DNA of 64,000 bases from VBAS01 sp964581455 (GCA_964581455.1 CAZOOT010000001.1:29435-93434), one strand, 5' to 3'. Counted from the first letter of the stretch, positions 9,480 to 18,953 are shown. The notes: generated from the letters alone by a model not told the origin. Made by a program: numbers and translations.

Positions 9480-10769
9480 ATGCGAATTCTAATTCTTGGT
9501 TCTGGTGGTCGTGAGCATGCATTTGCATGGAAACTTTCCCAAAGCACCCTTTGTGAAAAGTTATTTATTGCACCTGGTAATGCCGGTACAATTCAGTTTG
9601 GCACAAATTTGAATATTACTGTCAATGATTTTGAGGCTATCAAAAAATGCTGCATCACTGAAAGGATTGATCTTGTGCTGGTAGGGCCGGAAGAGCCACT
9701 GGTAAAAGGCATTTCAGATTTTTTAAAAGCAGATTCCCAGCTTAAAGGACTTGAAATAATCGGTCCATCAAAAAAAGCATCCCAATTGGAAGGCAGCAAG
9801 GCATTTGCAAAAGCATTCATGCAAAAATTTGGTATTCCAACTGCTGCGTATAAAGAATTTACTTTAACCAATTACCAGGATGGGGTAGAATACATTACGA
9901 ATCATGCATTGCCTGTTGTATTAAAAGCAGATGGACTGGCTGCAGGGAAGGGAGTTGTTATCTGTGAGAACCATGTAGAAGCTCTGGCAGAATTTGAATT
10001 AATGATTCAACGTGCCAAATTTGGCGAAGCCAGTAAAAAAGTAGTTGTAGAAGAATTTCTTAATGGAATTGAATTATCCGTTTTCGTTTTATGCGATGGT
10101 AAGAATTATGTTATTCTGCCTGAAGCAAAAGATTATAAAAGGGTAAGGGAAGGTGATGAAGGCCCGAATACCGGTGGAATGGGAGCCATTAGCCCGGTGC
10201 CATTTGCCGATGCAGTTTTTATGAGCAGGGTAGAAGAGAGAGTGATCAGGCCTACGATAGAAGGTTTGAAAACGGAAGGTCTCGATTATTGCGGATTTAT
10301 ATTTTTAGGATTGATCAAAGTAGGCGATGAGCCATATATGATCGAGTATAATTGCCGGATGGGAGATCCGGAAACTGAAGTAGTGATGCCCCGGTTAAAA
10401 AATGATTTGGCAGAATTACTGCATGCTGCTGCAAATCAAAGTTTGGATAAAGTAGTCATTGAAACGGATCCGCGGTTTGCCTGTGCTGTAGTGGCGGTTA
10501 GCGGAGGGTATCCCGGTAATTATGAAAAAGAGCTTCCTGTTTCCGGACTGGAAGATGTAAAAACAGTTACCAGTGTTTTATTTCACGCTGGCACAAAAAT
10601 TAAAGATGATGTAATTGTTACAAACGGAGGCCGGGTACTCTGTATGACCTCTTTTGGAAATTCGCTTGAACTAGCTGCACAAAGATCTTTATATGAATTG
10701 GAAAAAATTTCATTCAAAGGCATGGCCTATCGCAGGGATATCGGGTATGAGTTTTATGAAGAAGAATAA
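9480..10769 (+). CDS. purD: Phosphoribosylamine-glycine ligase (GAR synthetase)
   Basis: This enzyme carries out the second step of purine synthesis: phosphoribosylamine + glycine + ATP to glycinamide ribonucleotide. The 429-residue length is typical. Motifs in order are GSGGREHAFAWKL at the N-terminus, VGPEEPLVKGISDF near residue 77, the ATP-grasp glycine-rich loop KADGLAAGKGVV near 148, PNTGGMGAISPVP, and EYNCRMGDPETEVVMPRL near 290. Cytoplasmic. No other pur gene is nearby. The ATG at 9480 gives the family's expected N-terminus. Confidence 0.96.
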   Translation: MRILILGSGGREHAFAWKLSQSTLCEKLFIAPGNAGTIQFGTNLNITVNDFEAIKKCCITERIDLVLVGPEEPLVKGISDFLKADSQLKGLEIIGPSKKASQLEGSKAFAKAFMQKFGIPTAAYKEFTLTNYQDGVEYITNHALPVVLKADGLAAGKGVVICENHVEALAEFELMIQRAKFGEASKKVVVEEFLNGIELSVFVLCDGKNYVILPEAKDYKRVREGDEGPNTGGMGAISPVPFADAVFMSRVEERVIRPTIEGLKTEGLDYCGFIFLGLIKVGDEPYMIEYNCRMGDPETEVVMPRLKNDLAELLHAAANQSLDKVVIETDPRFACAVVAVSGGYPGNYEKELPVSGLEDVKTVTSVLFHAGTKIKDDVIVTNGGRVLCMTSFGNSLELAAQRSLYELEKISFKGMAYRRDIGYEFYEEE

Positions 10770-10847
10770 ACTTCCTTATTTGCAGATTACATACACTTTT
10801 AAATAAAGTAACTTAGTTGGCCTTAGCAAAAAACCAATGTTTAAAGT

Positions 10848-11846
10848 ATGCATTACCACGACTATTTACAGCTGGATAAGATTTTAAATTCACAGTTTCC
10901 TGAAAGTGATAAGCTGAATCTGCCTGCACATGACGAAATGCTTTTCATAGTCATCCACCAGGTATATGAACTTTGGTTTAAACAATTGCATCATGAAATA
11001 GATTCAGTTGCTGCAATCATGAATAAACCGGCTTTGAATGATAATAGTCCTGAATTGCAGACTGTAGTTCACCGCCTAAAAAGAACGATTACAATTTTGC
11101 AGGTACTGGTTCATCAGATAGACATTATGGAAACCATGACGCCGATGGATTTTCTTGATTTCCGGGATATGCTTCGTCCTGCTTCGGGATTTCAAAGCTG
11201 GCAGTTTAAAGAACTGGAAGCAAAACTGGGATTGAAATATGAGCACAGGCACGGAAAAGATTATTACACTTCCCAATTGAAAAAAGAACATGTGGATGTG
11301 ATCAAAGAAGCTGAATCAAAAAAATCTTTACTGGACCTGGTAAATGTCTGGTTAGAAAGAATGCCGCTTGCCCCTGAAGTGTCAGATGATAAAAATTCAT
11401 TCTGGCAGATATACCGTAACACATACAAAGAAAGCCTTGCAGATGCTGAGAAAGACAATCTGCAACCTTTTGATGAAATATTTATGTTGCAAAAAGAAAA
11501 TCGTGAACAACATCTTTCTGCAGCAGCTTCCCGTTCAGCTTTATTTATCATGTTGTATCGTGGATACCCATTGCTTCAATTACCCTTTCAATTACTGAAC
11601 TGCTTACTGGAAATTGATGAGCAGTTAAGTTCATGGCGGTATCGCCATATGAATATGGTGCATCGGATGATCGGTACAAGAATTGGCACAGGAGGCAGTA
11701 CAGGAAAAGATTATTTAAAAGCTGCAGCTGACAAGCATTATATCTTCAAAGAATTTGCACAGCTGAATAGTTTTCTTGTAGAAAGAAGAAGACTGCCACA
11801 GCTTTCAGATGATGTGGAAAAGAGATTGGGTTTTGTACACCAGTAA
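10848..11846 (+). CDS. kynA: Tryptophan 2,3-dioxygenase
   Basis: This heme enzyme opens the indole ring of L-tryptophan to N-formylkynurenine, the first step of the kynurenine route. Signature elements are DEMLFIVIHQVYELWFKQ, with the active-site His at residue 37, FLDFRDMLRPASGFQS with the substrate-binding Arg, H267/H272 in YRHMNMVHRMIG (one is the heme ligand), and GTGGSTG near 280. The length of 332 is slightly above other bacterial TDOs. Neither kynurenine formamidase, monooxygenase nor kynureninase is next to it, so the pathway is scattered. It starts 78 bases after purD; co-transcription is possible but unproven. Confidence 0.95.
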   Translation: MHYHDYLQLDKILNSQFPESDKLNLPAHDEMLFIVIHQVYELWFKQLHHEIDSVAAIMNKPALNDNSPELQTVVHRLKRTITILQVLVHQIDIMETMTPMDFLDFRDMLRPASGFQSWQFKELEAKLGLKYEHRHGKDYYTSQLKKEHVDVIKEAESKKSLLDLVNVWLERMPLAPEVSDDKNSFWQIYRNTYKESLADAEKDNLQPFDEIFMLQKENREQHLSAAASRSALFIMLYRGYPLLQLPFQLLNCLLEIDEQLSSWRYRHMNMVHRMIGTRIGTGGSTGKDYLKAAADKHYIFKEFAQLNSFLVERRRLPQLSDDVEKRLGFVHQ

Positions 11847-11908
11847 TTTTATTTCTGTAATTGGTTCCAATTAGAAAAATAACTACAAACAGAATTTTTT
11901 ATTTTGGG

Positions 11909-12037
11909 AGGCTGTCTCAAAAAATCAATTTGAATTATCAGCAATATTCATGGAATGATATTTTTCATTCTCTTTATCACATTTCCAGGTTTCAAACTGA
12001 ACTTTGAGACAGCCAATAAATTGAGACAGCCAATAAA
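11909..12037. mobile_element. Foldback (MITE-like) element, copy 2, with duplicated right end
   Basis: The left end GGCTGTCTCAAA (11910-11921) faces TTTGAGACAGCC (12003-12014), the same termini as the element at 5669-5790, enclosing about 80 AT-rich bases. The right end plus flank (TTGAGACAGCCAATAAA) is present twice in tandem, at 12004-12020 and 12021-12037. It lies between two convergent genes and ends three bases before the stop of the downstream minus-strand gene, so it probably doubles as their transcription boundary. Confidence 0.6.
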
Positions 12038-12039
12038 TT

Positions 12040-12519
12040 TTAAAAAGTATATCGGATTCCCAATCCGCCCCAGTAATTAATAAAACCAACAAACTCGCCA
12101 AACTCAAATGAAGGTTGCCAGTCGAGAGAAATATTAATCGGTGCGCCTTTAAATTTATAATCCAGGCCCAGTACACCATCCACGCCAATATAAGTTCCTT
12201 CTATACGATTATTTTTATGGATATAATCATAGAATCCAATATGGGCGCCGGGTCCGATATACCATTTCAATCCCGGAGCGCCAGAAAAATTTCCATGAAT
12301 TTCATACAGGCCTGTCATCCGGAATCCCCGTCTCCAGAAATAACCAATAAGTTCGCCGGCATTGTTTCTGTCGAAAAAATGCTTGTATGAAATACCTCCG
12401 CCATCCCAAACTTTTACACCCAGTGCATTTTTGTAGGATGAGCTATTTGCGCTTTTGCTTTGTGCAAATGATGTAAATACAATCAGCATTGTAAACATCG
12501 ATACAATTATTTTTTTCAT
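12040..12519 (-). CDS. Small outer-membrane beta-barrel protein
   Basis: This 159-residue protein has a signal peptide (MKKIIVSMFTMLIVFTSFAQ). The body is rich in alternating aromatic/Gly strands (GISYKHFF, LKWYIGPGAHIGFYDY, YIGVDGVLGLDYKF, LGIRYTF) and it ends in an aromatic residue, the pattern of an eight-stranded outer-membrane barrel. No specific family is recognised; function unknown. Its stop codon abuts the foldback element. Confidence 0.7.
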   Translation of the reverse strand: MKKIIVSMFTMLIVFTSFAQSKSANSSSYKNALGVKVWDGGGISYKHFFDRNNAGELIGYFWRRGFRMTGLYEIHGNFSGAPGLKWYIGPGAHIGFYDYIHKNNRIEGTYIGVDGVLGLDYKFKGAPINISLDWQPSFEFGEFVGFINYWGGLGIRYTF

Positions 12520-12612
12520 AAAAAAATATTTATATGATTTAATACCATCTACAATTTGTGAAACTCAACTTTCCATTATCGTGCCAATTTTTTTGAAAAT
12601 TATTTTTAGCGT

Positions 12613-13776
12613 TCAATACTTTCTGAAACTCAATAAGAAATAAAGGGAAACCATAAAAGCAATAAATGCTGAAGCAATAAAAGTGAAGGAACTTCCGAAC
12701 TGGCTCCAGATAAAACCTGCCAGAATACTGGCCATTAAACTGCATACACTCTGGCAGGATGTAAAAAAACCAACGGCAGTAGCTGTATTTTTTTCATGGG
12801 CAAGGTTGGTGATCCATGCTTTGCTGATTCCTTCAGTAGCTGCTGCATAGATACCATAAATGAAGAAAAGTATAAAAATGACAATGGTTGAAGGATGAAA
12901 AGCAAATCCGGCATATACAATTGTAAACATGATAAGTCCCATAATAAATACTTTCCTGATCCCGAATTTATCAGCCAGTGATCCGAAAGGATAGGAGGCT
13001 GCAGCATAAACAAGGTTATAAAAAATATAGGCTGCAATGGTGATGGTATCACTTCCGGTAACTTCCTTGGTGATGAGTAACAGAAATACATCGGAGCTGT
13101 TGAAGAGTGCAAATAACAAAAGCCCTTTTACAATTTTTTTAAATTCAGGTCCGGCAATTTTCCAGTATTTAAAAAAGGAAAAGAAATTTCCTTTGGCCAA
13201 AGTAGATACCGGTTCTTTTTTTTCTTTTAAAAGAAAGATAAGCAGTACGGCTATAATTCCGGGAATGAAAGCGAGGTAAAAAAGAGTAGCATATTGAAAA
13301 GGGAAAAAATACAAAAATGTCAAAGCAACCAGTGGCCCGATAGCGGCACCCACTGTGTCCATACTGCGATGAAAACCAAAAACCCGGGCTTTGGTTTGTT
13401 TGGTGGCTTGTTTGGAAAGCATCGCATCCCTTGCTGCAGTCCGGAGTCCTTTTCCAAAACGGTCTACTGTTCTGGCAAAAAATATCCAGAGCGGAAACGT
13501 GAAAACTGCCATCATGGGTTTGCTGATGGTGCTGAGAAAATAACCGCTTTTAATAAAAGGTAAACGAACTCCTTTTTCATCACTCATTTTTCCAAAATAT
13601 CCTTTGCTGATGCCTGCTGTGAATTCGGCAATTCCTTCAAGAATTCCAATCAGTAAAACGGAGAAACCTATTTCTTTTAAGTAAATCGGGATCACCGGGT
13701 AGATCATTTCACTGGCGATGTCGGCAAAAAGACTGACAACAGAGAGAATGACTACTGTGCGGTTGATAATTCGCAT
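12613..13776 (-). CDS. MFS transporter
   Basis: This 387-residue integral membrane protein has about 12 hydrophobic segments. The first intracellular loop carries GYFGKMSDEKGVR, and a conserved RTVDRFGKGLRTAARDAML follows, the latter typical of a Bacteroidota/proteobacterial MFS drug-efflux-like subgroup. The second half repeats the fold (YPFGSLADKFGIRK). The substrate cannot be deduced; efflux of a small molecule is the default guess. It is a single gene, 93 bases from the barrel gene downstream. Confidence 0.82.
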   Translation of the reverse strand: MRIINRTVVILSVVSLFADIASEMIYPVIPIYLKEIGFSVLLIGILEGIAEFTAGISKGYFGKMSDEKGVRLPFIKSGYFLSTISKPMMAVFTFPLWIFFARTVDRFGKGLRTAARDAMLSKQATKQTKARVFGFHRSMDTVGAAIGPLVALTFLYFFPFQYATLFYLAFIPGIIAVLLIFLLKEKKEPVSTLAKGNFFSFFKYWKIAGPEFKKIVKGLLLFALFNSSDVFLLLITKEVTGSDTITIAAYIFYNLVYAAASYPFGSLADKFGIRKVFIMGLIMFTIVYAGFAFHPSTIVIFILFFIYGIYAAATEGISKAWITNLAHEKNTATAVGFFTSCQSVCSLMASILAGFIWSQFGSSFTFIASAFIAFMVSLYFLLSFRKY

Positions 13777-13935
13777 AATTGAATTTGAAATTAATCATTT
13801 TGTTTCGAAGGTTTGAAAGGTTCATTTGGAGAATCCATCAGACAAAAGAACGTTGAAGAATCTATTGATTAAAATGGAACCTTTGCAGTGATGAAATGTA
13901 TTGAGATGTTATATTTCTAAATACATACTGGCTAT

Positions 13936-14093
13936 CCCCTCCAACGGAGGGGTGGCAGAGGCTACTTATAAAGAATAAACAATGGGGGTGGGTAAAAGAT
14001 GATAAGAATTACAGAACCCTGAACGGAGCGTCGTGCCGAAGGCACTCCTTCGGAGCAACTGATGTCAAATAGAAATTCTTTAGTTGGTTCAAA
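13936..14093. repeat. Composite palindromic repeat upstream of mreB
   Basis: The 438-base gap 13777-14214 holds no gene. It contains the hairpin CCCCTCC-aac-GGAGGGG (13936-13952) and, 80 bases on, the adjoining hairpins GTGCC-gaa-GGCAC (14033-14045) and CTCC-ttc-GGAG (14045-14055), followed by CAACTGATGTCAAATAG. The second part matches, with compensating base changes, the hairpins at 44340-44360 before atpA, so this is a dispersed structured repeat. Confidence 0.6.
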
Positions 14094-14157
14094 AATGAAT
14101 TTTCCAATTATCCGAAATGCTAAATCTGAAAATAAATTAACGTAGCATGATGTTTGC

Positions 14158-14189
14158 TTTGTTATTTCGGGTTATTTATACCAACTTTG
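14158..14189 (+). promoter_or_regulatory. Probable mreB operon promoter
   Basis: TTTG at 14158-14161 and CAACTTTG at 14182-14189 are 20 bases apart, matching the Bacteroidota -33/-7 arrangement with one mismatch in TAnnTTTG. Transcription would begin near 14193, about 22 bases before the mreB ATG. Confidence 0.5.
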
Positions 14190-14214
14190 CAACCATTAAT
14201 TTCAATAAATAAGA

Positions 14215-15240
14215 ATGGGACTTTTTAACTGGTTTACGCAAGAAATTGCCATCGACTTGGGTACGGCCAATACCCTGATTATACATAATGATGAAGTAGT
14301 GGTGAATGAACCTTCGATCGTAGCATTGAACCGCAATAATCCAAAGGAGGTGCTTGCTGTCGGGAAACGGGCATTAATGATGCATGAGAAAACTCACGAA
14401 AGCATCCGAACGGTTCGTCCGCTGAGAGACGGTGTGATCGCTGATTTCAATGCTGCAGAGTTAATGATCAGGGAATTTATCAAAATGGTTTATCCCAAAA
14501 AACCCTGGTTTCCGCCAAGCTGGAGAATGATGATCTGTATTCCTTCTTCTATTACTGAAGTGGAGAAAAGAGCGGTTCGTGACAGTGCTGAACAAGCCGG
14601 AGCCAAAGAAGTATACCTGATACATGAACCTATGGCTGCTGCACTGGGTATAGGCATTGATGTGGAAGAGCCGGTAGGGAATATGATCATTGATATTGGA
14701 GGTGGTACTACGGGTATCACAGTGATTGCACTTGCCGGTATTGTTTGTGATCAAAGTATCCGGATTGCCGGCGATGAATTTACCGCAGATATTATGGAAG
14801 CACTTCGCCGTTACCACAGTTTGCTGATTGGTGAAAGAACTGCAGAACAAATAAAAATTCAGGTAGGTGCTGCAATGAAGGATCTTGACAATCCCCCGGA
14901 TGATATTCCGGTAAATGGTCGTGACCTGGTAACGGGTATTCCAAAGCAGATCATGGTGAGCTACCAGGAAATTGCAGAAGCTTTGGATAAAAGTGTATTT
15001 AAAATTGAAGAAGCAATACTAAAAGCTTTGGAACAAACACCTCCGGAACTGGCAGGTGATATTTATCGCAGAGGTTTATATCTGACCGGCGGTGGTGCTT
15101 TGCTTCGTGGACTGGACAAACGATTGGGTCAAAAGATAAAGTTGCCTGTACATATTGCCGATGATCCGTTGAAGAGTGTGGTGCGTGGTACCGGTATTGC
15201 GCTGAAACATTATGACAGGTTTCCATTTGTGATGCGTTAA
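14215..15240 (+). CDS. mreB: Rod shape-determining actin homologue MreB
   Basis: MreB filaments at the inner membrane guide lateral peptidoglycan synthesis. At 341 residues it has the actin-fold nucleotide motifs: IAIDLGTANTLI at the N-terminus (phosphate 1), MIIDIGGGTTGITV near 160 (phosphate 2), GDEFTADIMEALRRY, and LTGGGALLRGLDKRLG near 292 (adenosine). The N-terminal GLFNWFTQE may be the membrane-binding helix. It heads the operon mreB-mreC-mreD-mrdA-rodA, which fits an elongated cell shape. Confidence 0.97.
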   Translation: MGLFNWFTQEIAIDLGTANTLIIHNDEVVVNEPSIVALNRNNPKEVLAVGKRALMMHEKTHESIRTVRPLRDGVIADFNAAELMIREFIKMVYPKKPWFPPSWRMMICIPSSITEVEKRAVRDSAEQAGAKEVYLIHEPMAAALGIGIDVEEPVGNMIIDIGGGTTGITVIALAGIVCDQSIRIAGDEFTADIMEALRRYHSLLIGERTAEQIKIQVGAAMKDLDNPPDDIPVNGRDLVTGIPKQIMVSYQEIAEALDKSVFKIEEAILKALEQTPPELAGDIYRRGLYLTGGGALLRGLDKRLGQKIKLPVHIADDPLKSVVRGTGIALKHYDRFPFVMR

Positions 15241-15242
15241 AA

Positions 15243-15294
15243 AGAAGTCTGGGGACGGAAGTATGAAATCCGACTTCTGGCTTCTGACTTCAGA
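15243..15294. repeat. GAAGTC/GACTTC self-complementary spacer
   Basis: The mreB-mreC gap contains AGAAGTC (15243-15249) and its complement GACTTCT (15273-15279), then two further CTTCTGACTTC-like words. A weak hairpin could form in the mRNA. There is no T-run, so read-through to mreC is expected. Confidence 0.3.
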
Positions 15295-15299
15295 TCTCT

Positions 15300-16178
15300 A
15301 TGCGTAACGTCTTCCTTTTTATACGCCGATATTTTACTTTCATCAGTTTTCTACTGTTGCAGTTTGTGGCATTGTCTATGTTGTTTCGGTATAATAAATT
15401 TCACCGTGCTGTATTTTTTGGCAAGGCAAATGAAATAACAGGTTATATTAATACCCGCTTTGATAAAGTAGATGAGTATTTTCATTTAAAGGAGGAGAAT
15501 CTGAAAGTTCATCGGATGAATGATTCTCTTTTAAATCTTCTTCCCAACAATTTTTTAAAATCAGATACAGGAATCTTGATCCTGAAAGACTCTATCAGCT
15601 TCGATAGTTCAGGATACATCAGAAGATACTTTGCCCGTGAGGCAAAAGTGGTGAGTAACTCAATCATCAGTCAAAAAAATTATTTTCAGATCAACCGCGG
15701 ATCAAAACACGGTATAAAAGATAATATGTCTGTCATCAATTCCGATGGAAGTGTAGCAGGACAGATTGTAGGAGTAAGTGAGAATTTCAGCCAGGCCATG
15801 AGCCTTTTGCATGTGCAGAGTAAGGTAAATGCAATGATGAAAAGAAGCAGAAGTAATGGAAGAATAGAGTGGGATGGCAAAAATCCCCTGTTCCTGATTT
15901 TACGGGATATACCAAAAAGTGATTCCGTGGTGATTGGTGACACCGTGCTTACCGGTATCTATTCCTATAATTTTCCTCCGGGTTGGACCATTGGTACCGT
16001 TGCTGAGATCGTTGATGACAAGAGCACAAATTTTTATGTATTAAAATTAAGAACGGCAACAAATTTTCAAAATATGCAACAGGTATTTGTGATTGAAAAC
16101 ATGCAACGTGAAGAGCAGATAAATCTGGATAAAGCCACGCAGAAAAAAATTGATGAGATACAAAAGAAGAAATCATGA
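15300..16178 (+). CDS. mreC: Rod shape-determining protein MreC
   Basis: MreC is a bitopic periplasmic scaffold that links MreB to PBP2 and RodA. The 292-residue protein has one N-terminal membrane segment (about 9-28), a coiled-coil-like stretch (about 55-80, VDEYFHLKEENLKVHRMND), and the double beta-barrel domain with FQINRGSKHGIKDNMSVIN and the conserved GDTVLTGIYSYNFPPGWTIG near 218. The Lys-rich tail is typical of Bacteroidota. It overlaps mreD by four bases, so translation is likely coupled. Confidence 0.93.
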   Translation: MRNVFLFIRRYFTFISFLLLQFVALSMLFRYNKFHRAVFFGKANEITGYINTRFDKVDEYFHLKEENLKVHRMNDSLLNLLPNNFLKSDTGILILKDSISFDSSGYIRRYFAREAKVVSNSIISQKNYFQINRGSKHGIKDNMSVINSDGSVAGQIVGVSENFSQAMSLLHVQSKVNAMMKRSRSNGRIEWDGKNPLFLILRDIPKSDSVVIGDTVLTGIYSYNFPPGWTIGTVAEIVDDKSTNFYVLKLRTATNFQNMQQVFVIENMQREEQINLDKATQKKIDEIQKKKS

Positions 16179-16708
16179 GTGACCTTATCAGAAATATTTT
16201 AAGGTTTTTCCTTTTCATAGGATTACAGGTCTATGTACTGGATAACATCCCGCCACTGCACCGGTTTATAGTCCCGGTTATTTATTTTTTATTCATTTTA
16301 TGGCTCCCGTTTTCTGTTTCCAGATTCTGGTTATTGGTAATTGGCTTTTTTACCGGCTTGTCTCTTGATTATTTTACAAGTTCACCAGGCCTTCATGCAG
16401 CTGCCTGTTTGCTGATCGCATACATTCGTCCATTCCTTGTCAATGTACTTACACCTAAGGATCTCTCAGAATTCAATTACCGGGAACCTTCAGCAAGGGC
16501 CATGGGTTGGGCGCCTTATTCGGTCTATGTATTTGTACTTACTTTTTTACATCACGGTTACCTTGTGTTTCTGGAGTGGCTTGAGTTTGGAAGTTTTCTT
16601 GATTTTGTTATTAAAGTTATAGCTACTACAGGGATCAGTATGTTGATGATCCTGACGGCTGAAGTTTTGTTTCCAAGGAAACTTAAATTTCGCACAAATA
16701 CAGCCTGA
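16175..16708 (+). CDS. mreD: Rod shape-determining protein MreD
   Basis: This 177-residue inner-membrane protein has five to six hydrophobic segments and the family motif GFFTGLSLDYFTSSPGLHAAA (about residues 62-82). Its start overlaps the mreC stop (ATGA). MreD completes the MreBCD complex. Overall conservation is low, as is normal for MreD; the assignment rests on topology, the motif and position. Confidence 0.9.
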   Translation: MSDLIRNILRFFLFIGLQVYVLDNIPPLHRFIVPVIYFLFILWLPFSVSRFWLLVIGFFTGLSLDYFTSSPGLHAAACLLIAYIRPFLVNVLTPKDLSEFNYREPSARAMGWAPYSVYVFVLTFLHHGYLVFLEWLEFGSFLDFVIKVIATTGISMLMILTAEVLFPRKLKFRTNTA

Positions 16709-16865
16709 TATTTTTCATACATTTTCAGGTGGAAATTTTAAAAACCATTTTTTGATTATTAAAATCTGTGAAAGAAAATTAAAAGATGATTTGTTCATTT
16801 TTATTACAAGTACTAAGTTGTAATTTGTGCCTTTACTTATAACATTTCATATCCTTTACTGATCT

Positions 16866-18953
16866 ATGCCTGTGTTTAACCAATCAAGAAGCCGTATCAT
16901 CAAGCTTATTTTCCTGGTTGCCTTTTTTGCAATATTGGCACAGCTGTTCAACCTTCAGATAGTTTCTAATAAATACAGGAAACTGGCAATGGATAATGCC
17001 ATTTATCCTAAAATTATTTATCCTGAAAGAGGAATAATCTATGATCGGAAAGGCAGAGCCATTTTGAACAATGCCTATATGTATGACCTGATGGTAACAC
17101 CAGCAGAAGTAAAAGGAATTGATACGCTGGAGTTTTGCAGAATGATGGGCATTGACGAACCGGAATTTAAGAAAAGGATAGTAGATGCCATCATAAAAAA
17201 CACCTCTGTCCGCCCATCTATTTTTGATGATTTGCTGACACCGGAATTACAAGCAAGATTTGAGGAAAACAGCTGGAAATTCCCCGGATTTGTTTTGGTA
17301 CAACGGCCGGTTCGTGTTTATCCGTTCAATTCTGCTGCACATATCATGGGCTATATTTCTGAAGTGAACCAAAAGCAAATTACACAATCCGGAAATTATT
17401 ACCGGATGGGTGATTATATCGGGCAAAGCGGACTCGAATCTTATTATGAAAAAGTATTGATGGGTCAACGTGGTGTTCAGTATCTCATCAAGGATAATAA
17501 AAACAGGTTAGTTGGCTCTTTTGAAAATGGTTTGTTTGACACCTCTGCCATTGCTGGCCGTGGCATTAAGACCTATATAGATATAGAACTACAACAACTC
17601 GCCGAAAAATTAATGACAAACAAAGTGGGAGCTGTAGTAGCACTTGATCCAAAAACAGGCGGCATCCTTTCTATGGTTTCCGGCCCCAACTTTAATCCGA
17701 ATGATCTGACAGGTCCTGATAAAAGTAAGAACTATGCAAAATTGGTACTGGATGTTTCCGCCCCATTACTAAACAGGGCAATAAAAGGATTATATCCTCC
17801 GGGATCTACTTTCAAACCTATTGGTGCTTTGGTGGCATTAGATGAAGGTGTAATCAATGCGGGGTTCGGGTTTCCATGTATGGGTAGATATAATGGTTGT
17901 GGAATAGGTAAACCAGCCTGTACACATGCCGGGGGAGGGCACGCAGCCAATCTTCGATTATCAATTGCAAACTCCTGTAACGCATATTATTCACATATAT
18001 TCAGAATGACTGTCGATAATCCAAGGTTTAAAAATGTAAAAGAAGGATATCAGAAGTGGCATGACTATATGAATTCATTTGGTTTGGGTGTCCGGTCCGG
18101 AATTGATTTACCAAGTGAGGACAAGGGAAATATTCCCGATACAGCCAGGTATAACAGAGAGTATAGAAACCAATGGAATTCATGCACCAATCTTACTTTA
18201 GGAATAGGACAGGACATGATGCTGACCACACCTCTTCAGTTAGCCAACGCTATGGCATTAATTGCAAATAAAGGCTATTACTACACTCCGCACTTTGTAG
18301 AAAAAATAGAAAACGAAACAATAACTGACACTTCTTTTTTAAGCAGATACAGAATTAAACATGAAGTACTAACGCAAATTCCTGATACGGCCTACCAGTC
18401 AGTAATCAGAGGTATGAATGACGTGGTAGAACATGGTACAGCAAGGATTGCAAAAATTCCGGGAATTAATGTTTGTGCTAAAACAGGTACTGCACAGGTC
18501 TTTCGTATTCTTGATAAAAAAAGAGTTGAATTACCTAACAATTCCATGTTTGTAGCTTTTGCCCCAATGGAAAATCCAAGAATTGCAATTGCCGTAGTTG
18601 TGGAAAATGCAGGTTATGGAGCTACATGGGCAGGGCCTATTGCCAGGATACTGATGGAAAAATACCTGAACGATACGATTCAGGAAAAAAGCAAGGCAGA
18701 TGTAGAGAGAATTGCAAACACGAATAAAATGCCAACATGGTTAACTAGGGAGCAATACAAAGCAGATTCTGTAAGGGCATTTGAATGGTTTAAAATGACC
18801 AGGGATAGTGTCTATATACAAAAATATGTTTTTGAAAATTCACCTGTTCCGTCTTTTCCTGACGATCAAAATAAGAAATTGAAGAAAGAAAGCTTTGCTA
18901 TTCTGAATTTCAAAAAGTATTTGCTTAAGAAAAAAGGAGTACAGGAAGTATGA
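16866..18953 (+). CDS. mrdA: Penicillin-binding protein 2, elongation transpeptidase
   Basis: PBP2 crosslinks lateral-wall peptidoglycan with RodA. The 695-residue protein has an N-terminal membrane anchor (about 12-30) and a dimerisation domain with YPERGIIYDRKGR, then the transpeptidase domain. Catalytic motifs are S314-T-F-K317 (SxxK), S370-C-N372 (SxN) and K539-T-G541. Between the first two lies a Cys/His-rich insert, CMGRYNGCGIGKPACTHAGG (about 338-357), placed like the zinc site described in other PBP2 proteins. The tail after about 600 is long and charged. A 157-base gap separates it from mreD, and it overlaps rodA by four bases. Confidence 0.95.
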   Translation: MPVFNQSRSRIIKLIFLVAFFAILAQLFNLQIVSNKYRKLAMDNAIYPKIIYPERGIIYDRKGRAILNNAYMYDLMVTPAEVKGIDTLEFCRMMGIDEPEFKKRIVDAIIKNTSVRPSIFDDLLTPELQARFEENSWKFPGFVLVQRPVRVYPFNSAAHIMGYISEVNQKQITQSGNYYRMGDYIGQSGLESYYEKVLMGQRGVQYLIKDNKNRLVGSFENGLFDTSAIAGRGIKTYIDIELQQLAEKLMTNKVGAVVALDPKTGGILSMVSGPNFNPNDLTGPDKSKNYAKLVLDVSAPLLNRAIKGLYPPGSTFKPIGALVALDEGVINAGFGFPCMGRYNGCGIGKPACTHAGGGHAANLRLSIANSCNAYYSHIFRMTVDNPRFKNVKEGYQKWHDYMNSFGLGVRSGIDLPSEDKGNIPDTARYNREYRNQWNSCTNLTLGIGQDMMLTTPLQLANAMALIANKGYYYTPHFVEKIENETITDTSFLSRYRIKHEVLTQIPDTAYQSVIRGMNDVVEHGTARIAKIPGINVCAKTGTAQVFRILDKKRVELPNNSMFVAFAPMENPRIAIAVVVENAGYGATWAGPIARILMEKYLNDTIQEKSKADVERIANTNKMPTWLTREQYKADSVRAFEWFKMTRDSVYIQKYVFENSPVPSFPDDQNKKLKKESFAILNFKKYLLKKKGVQEV

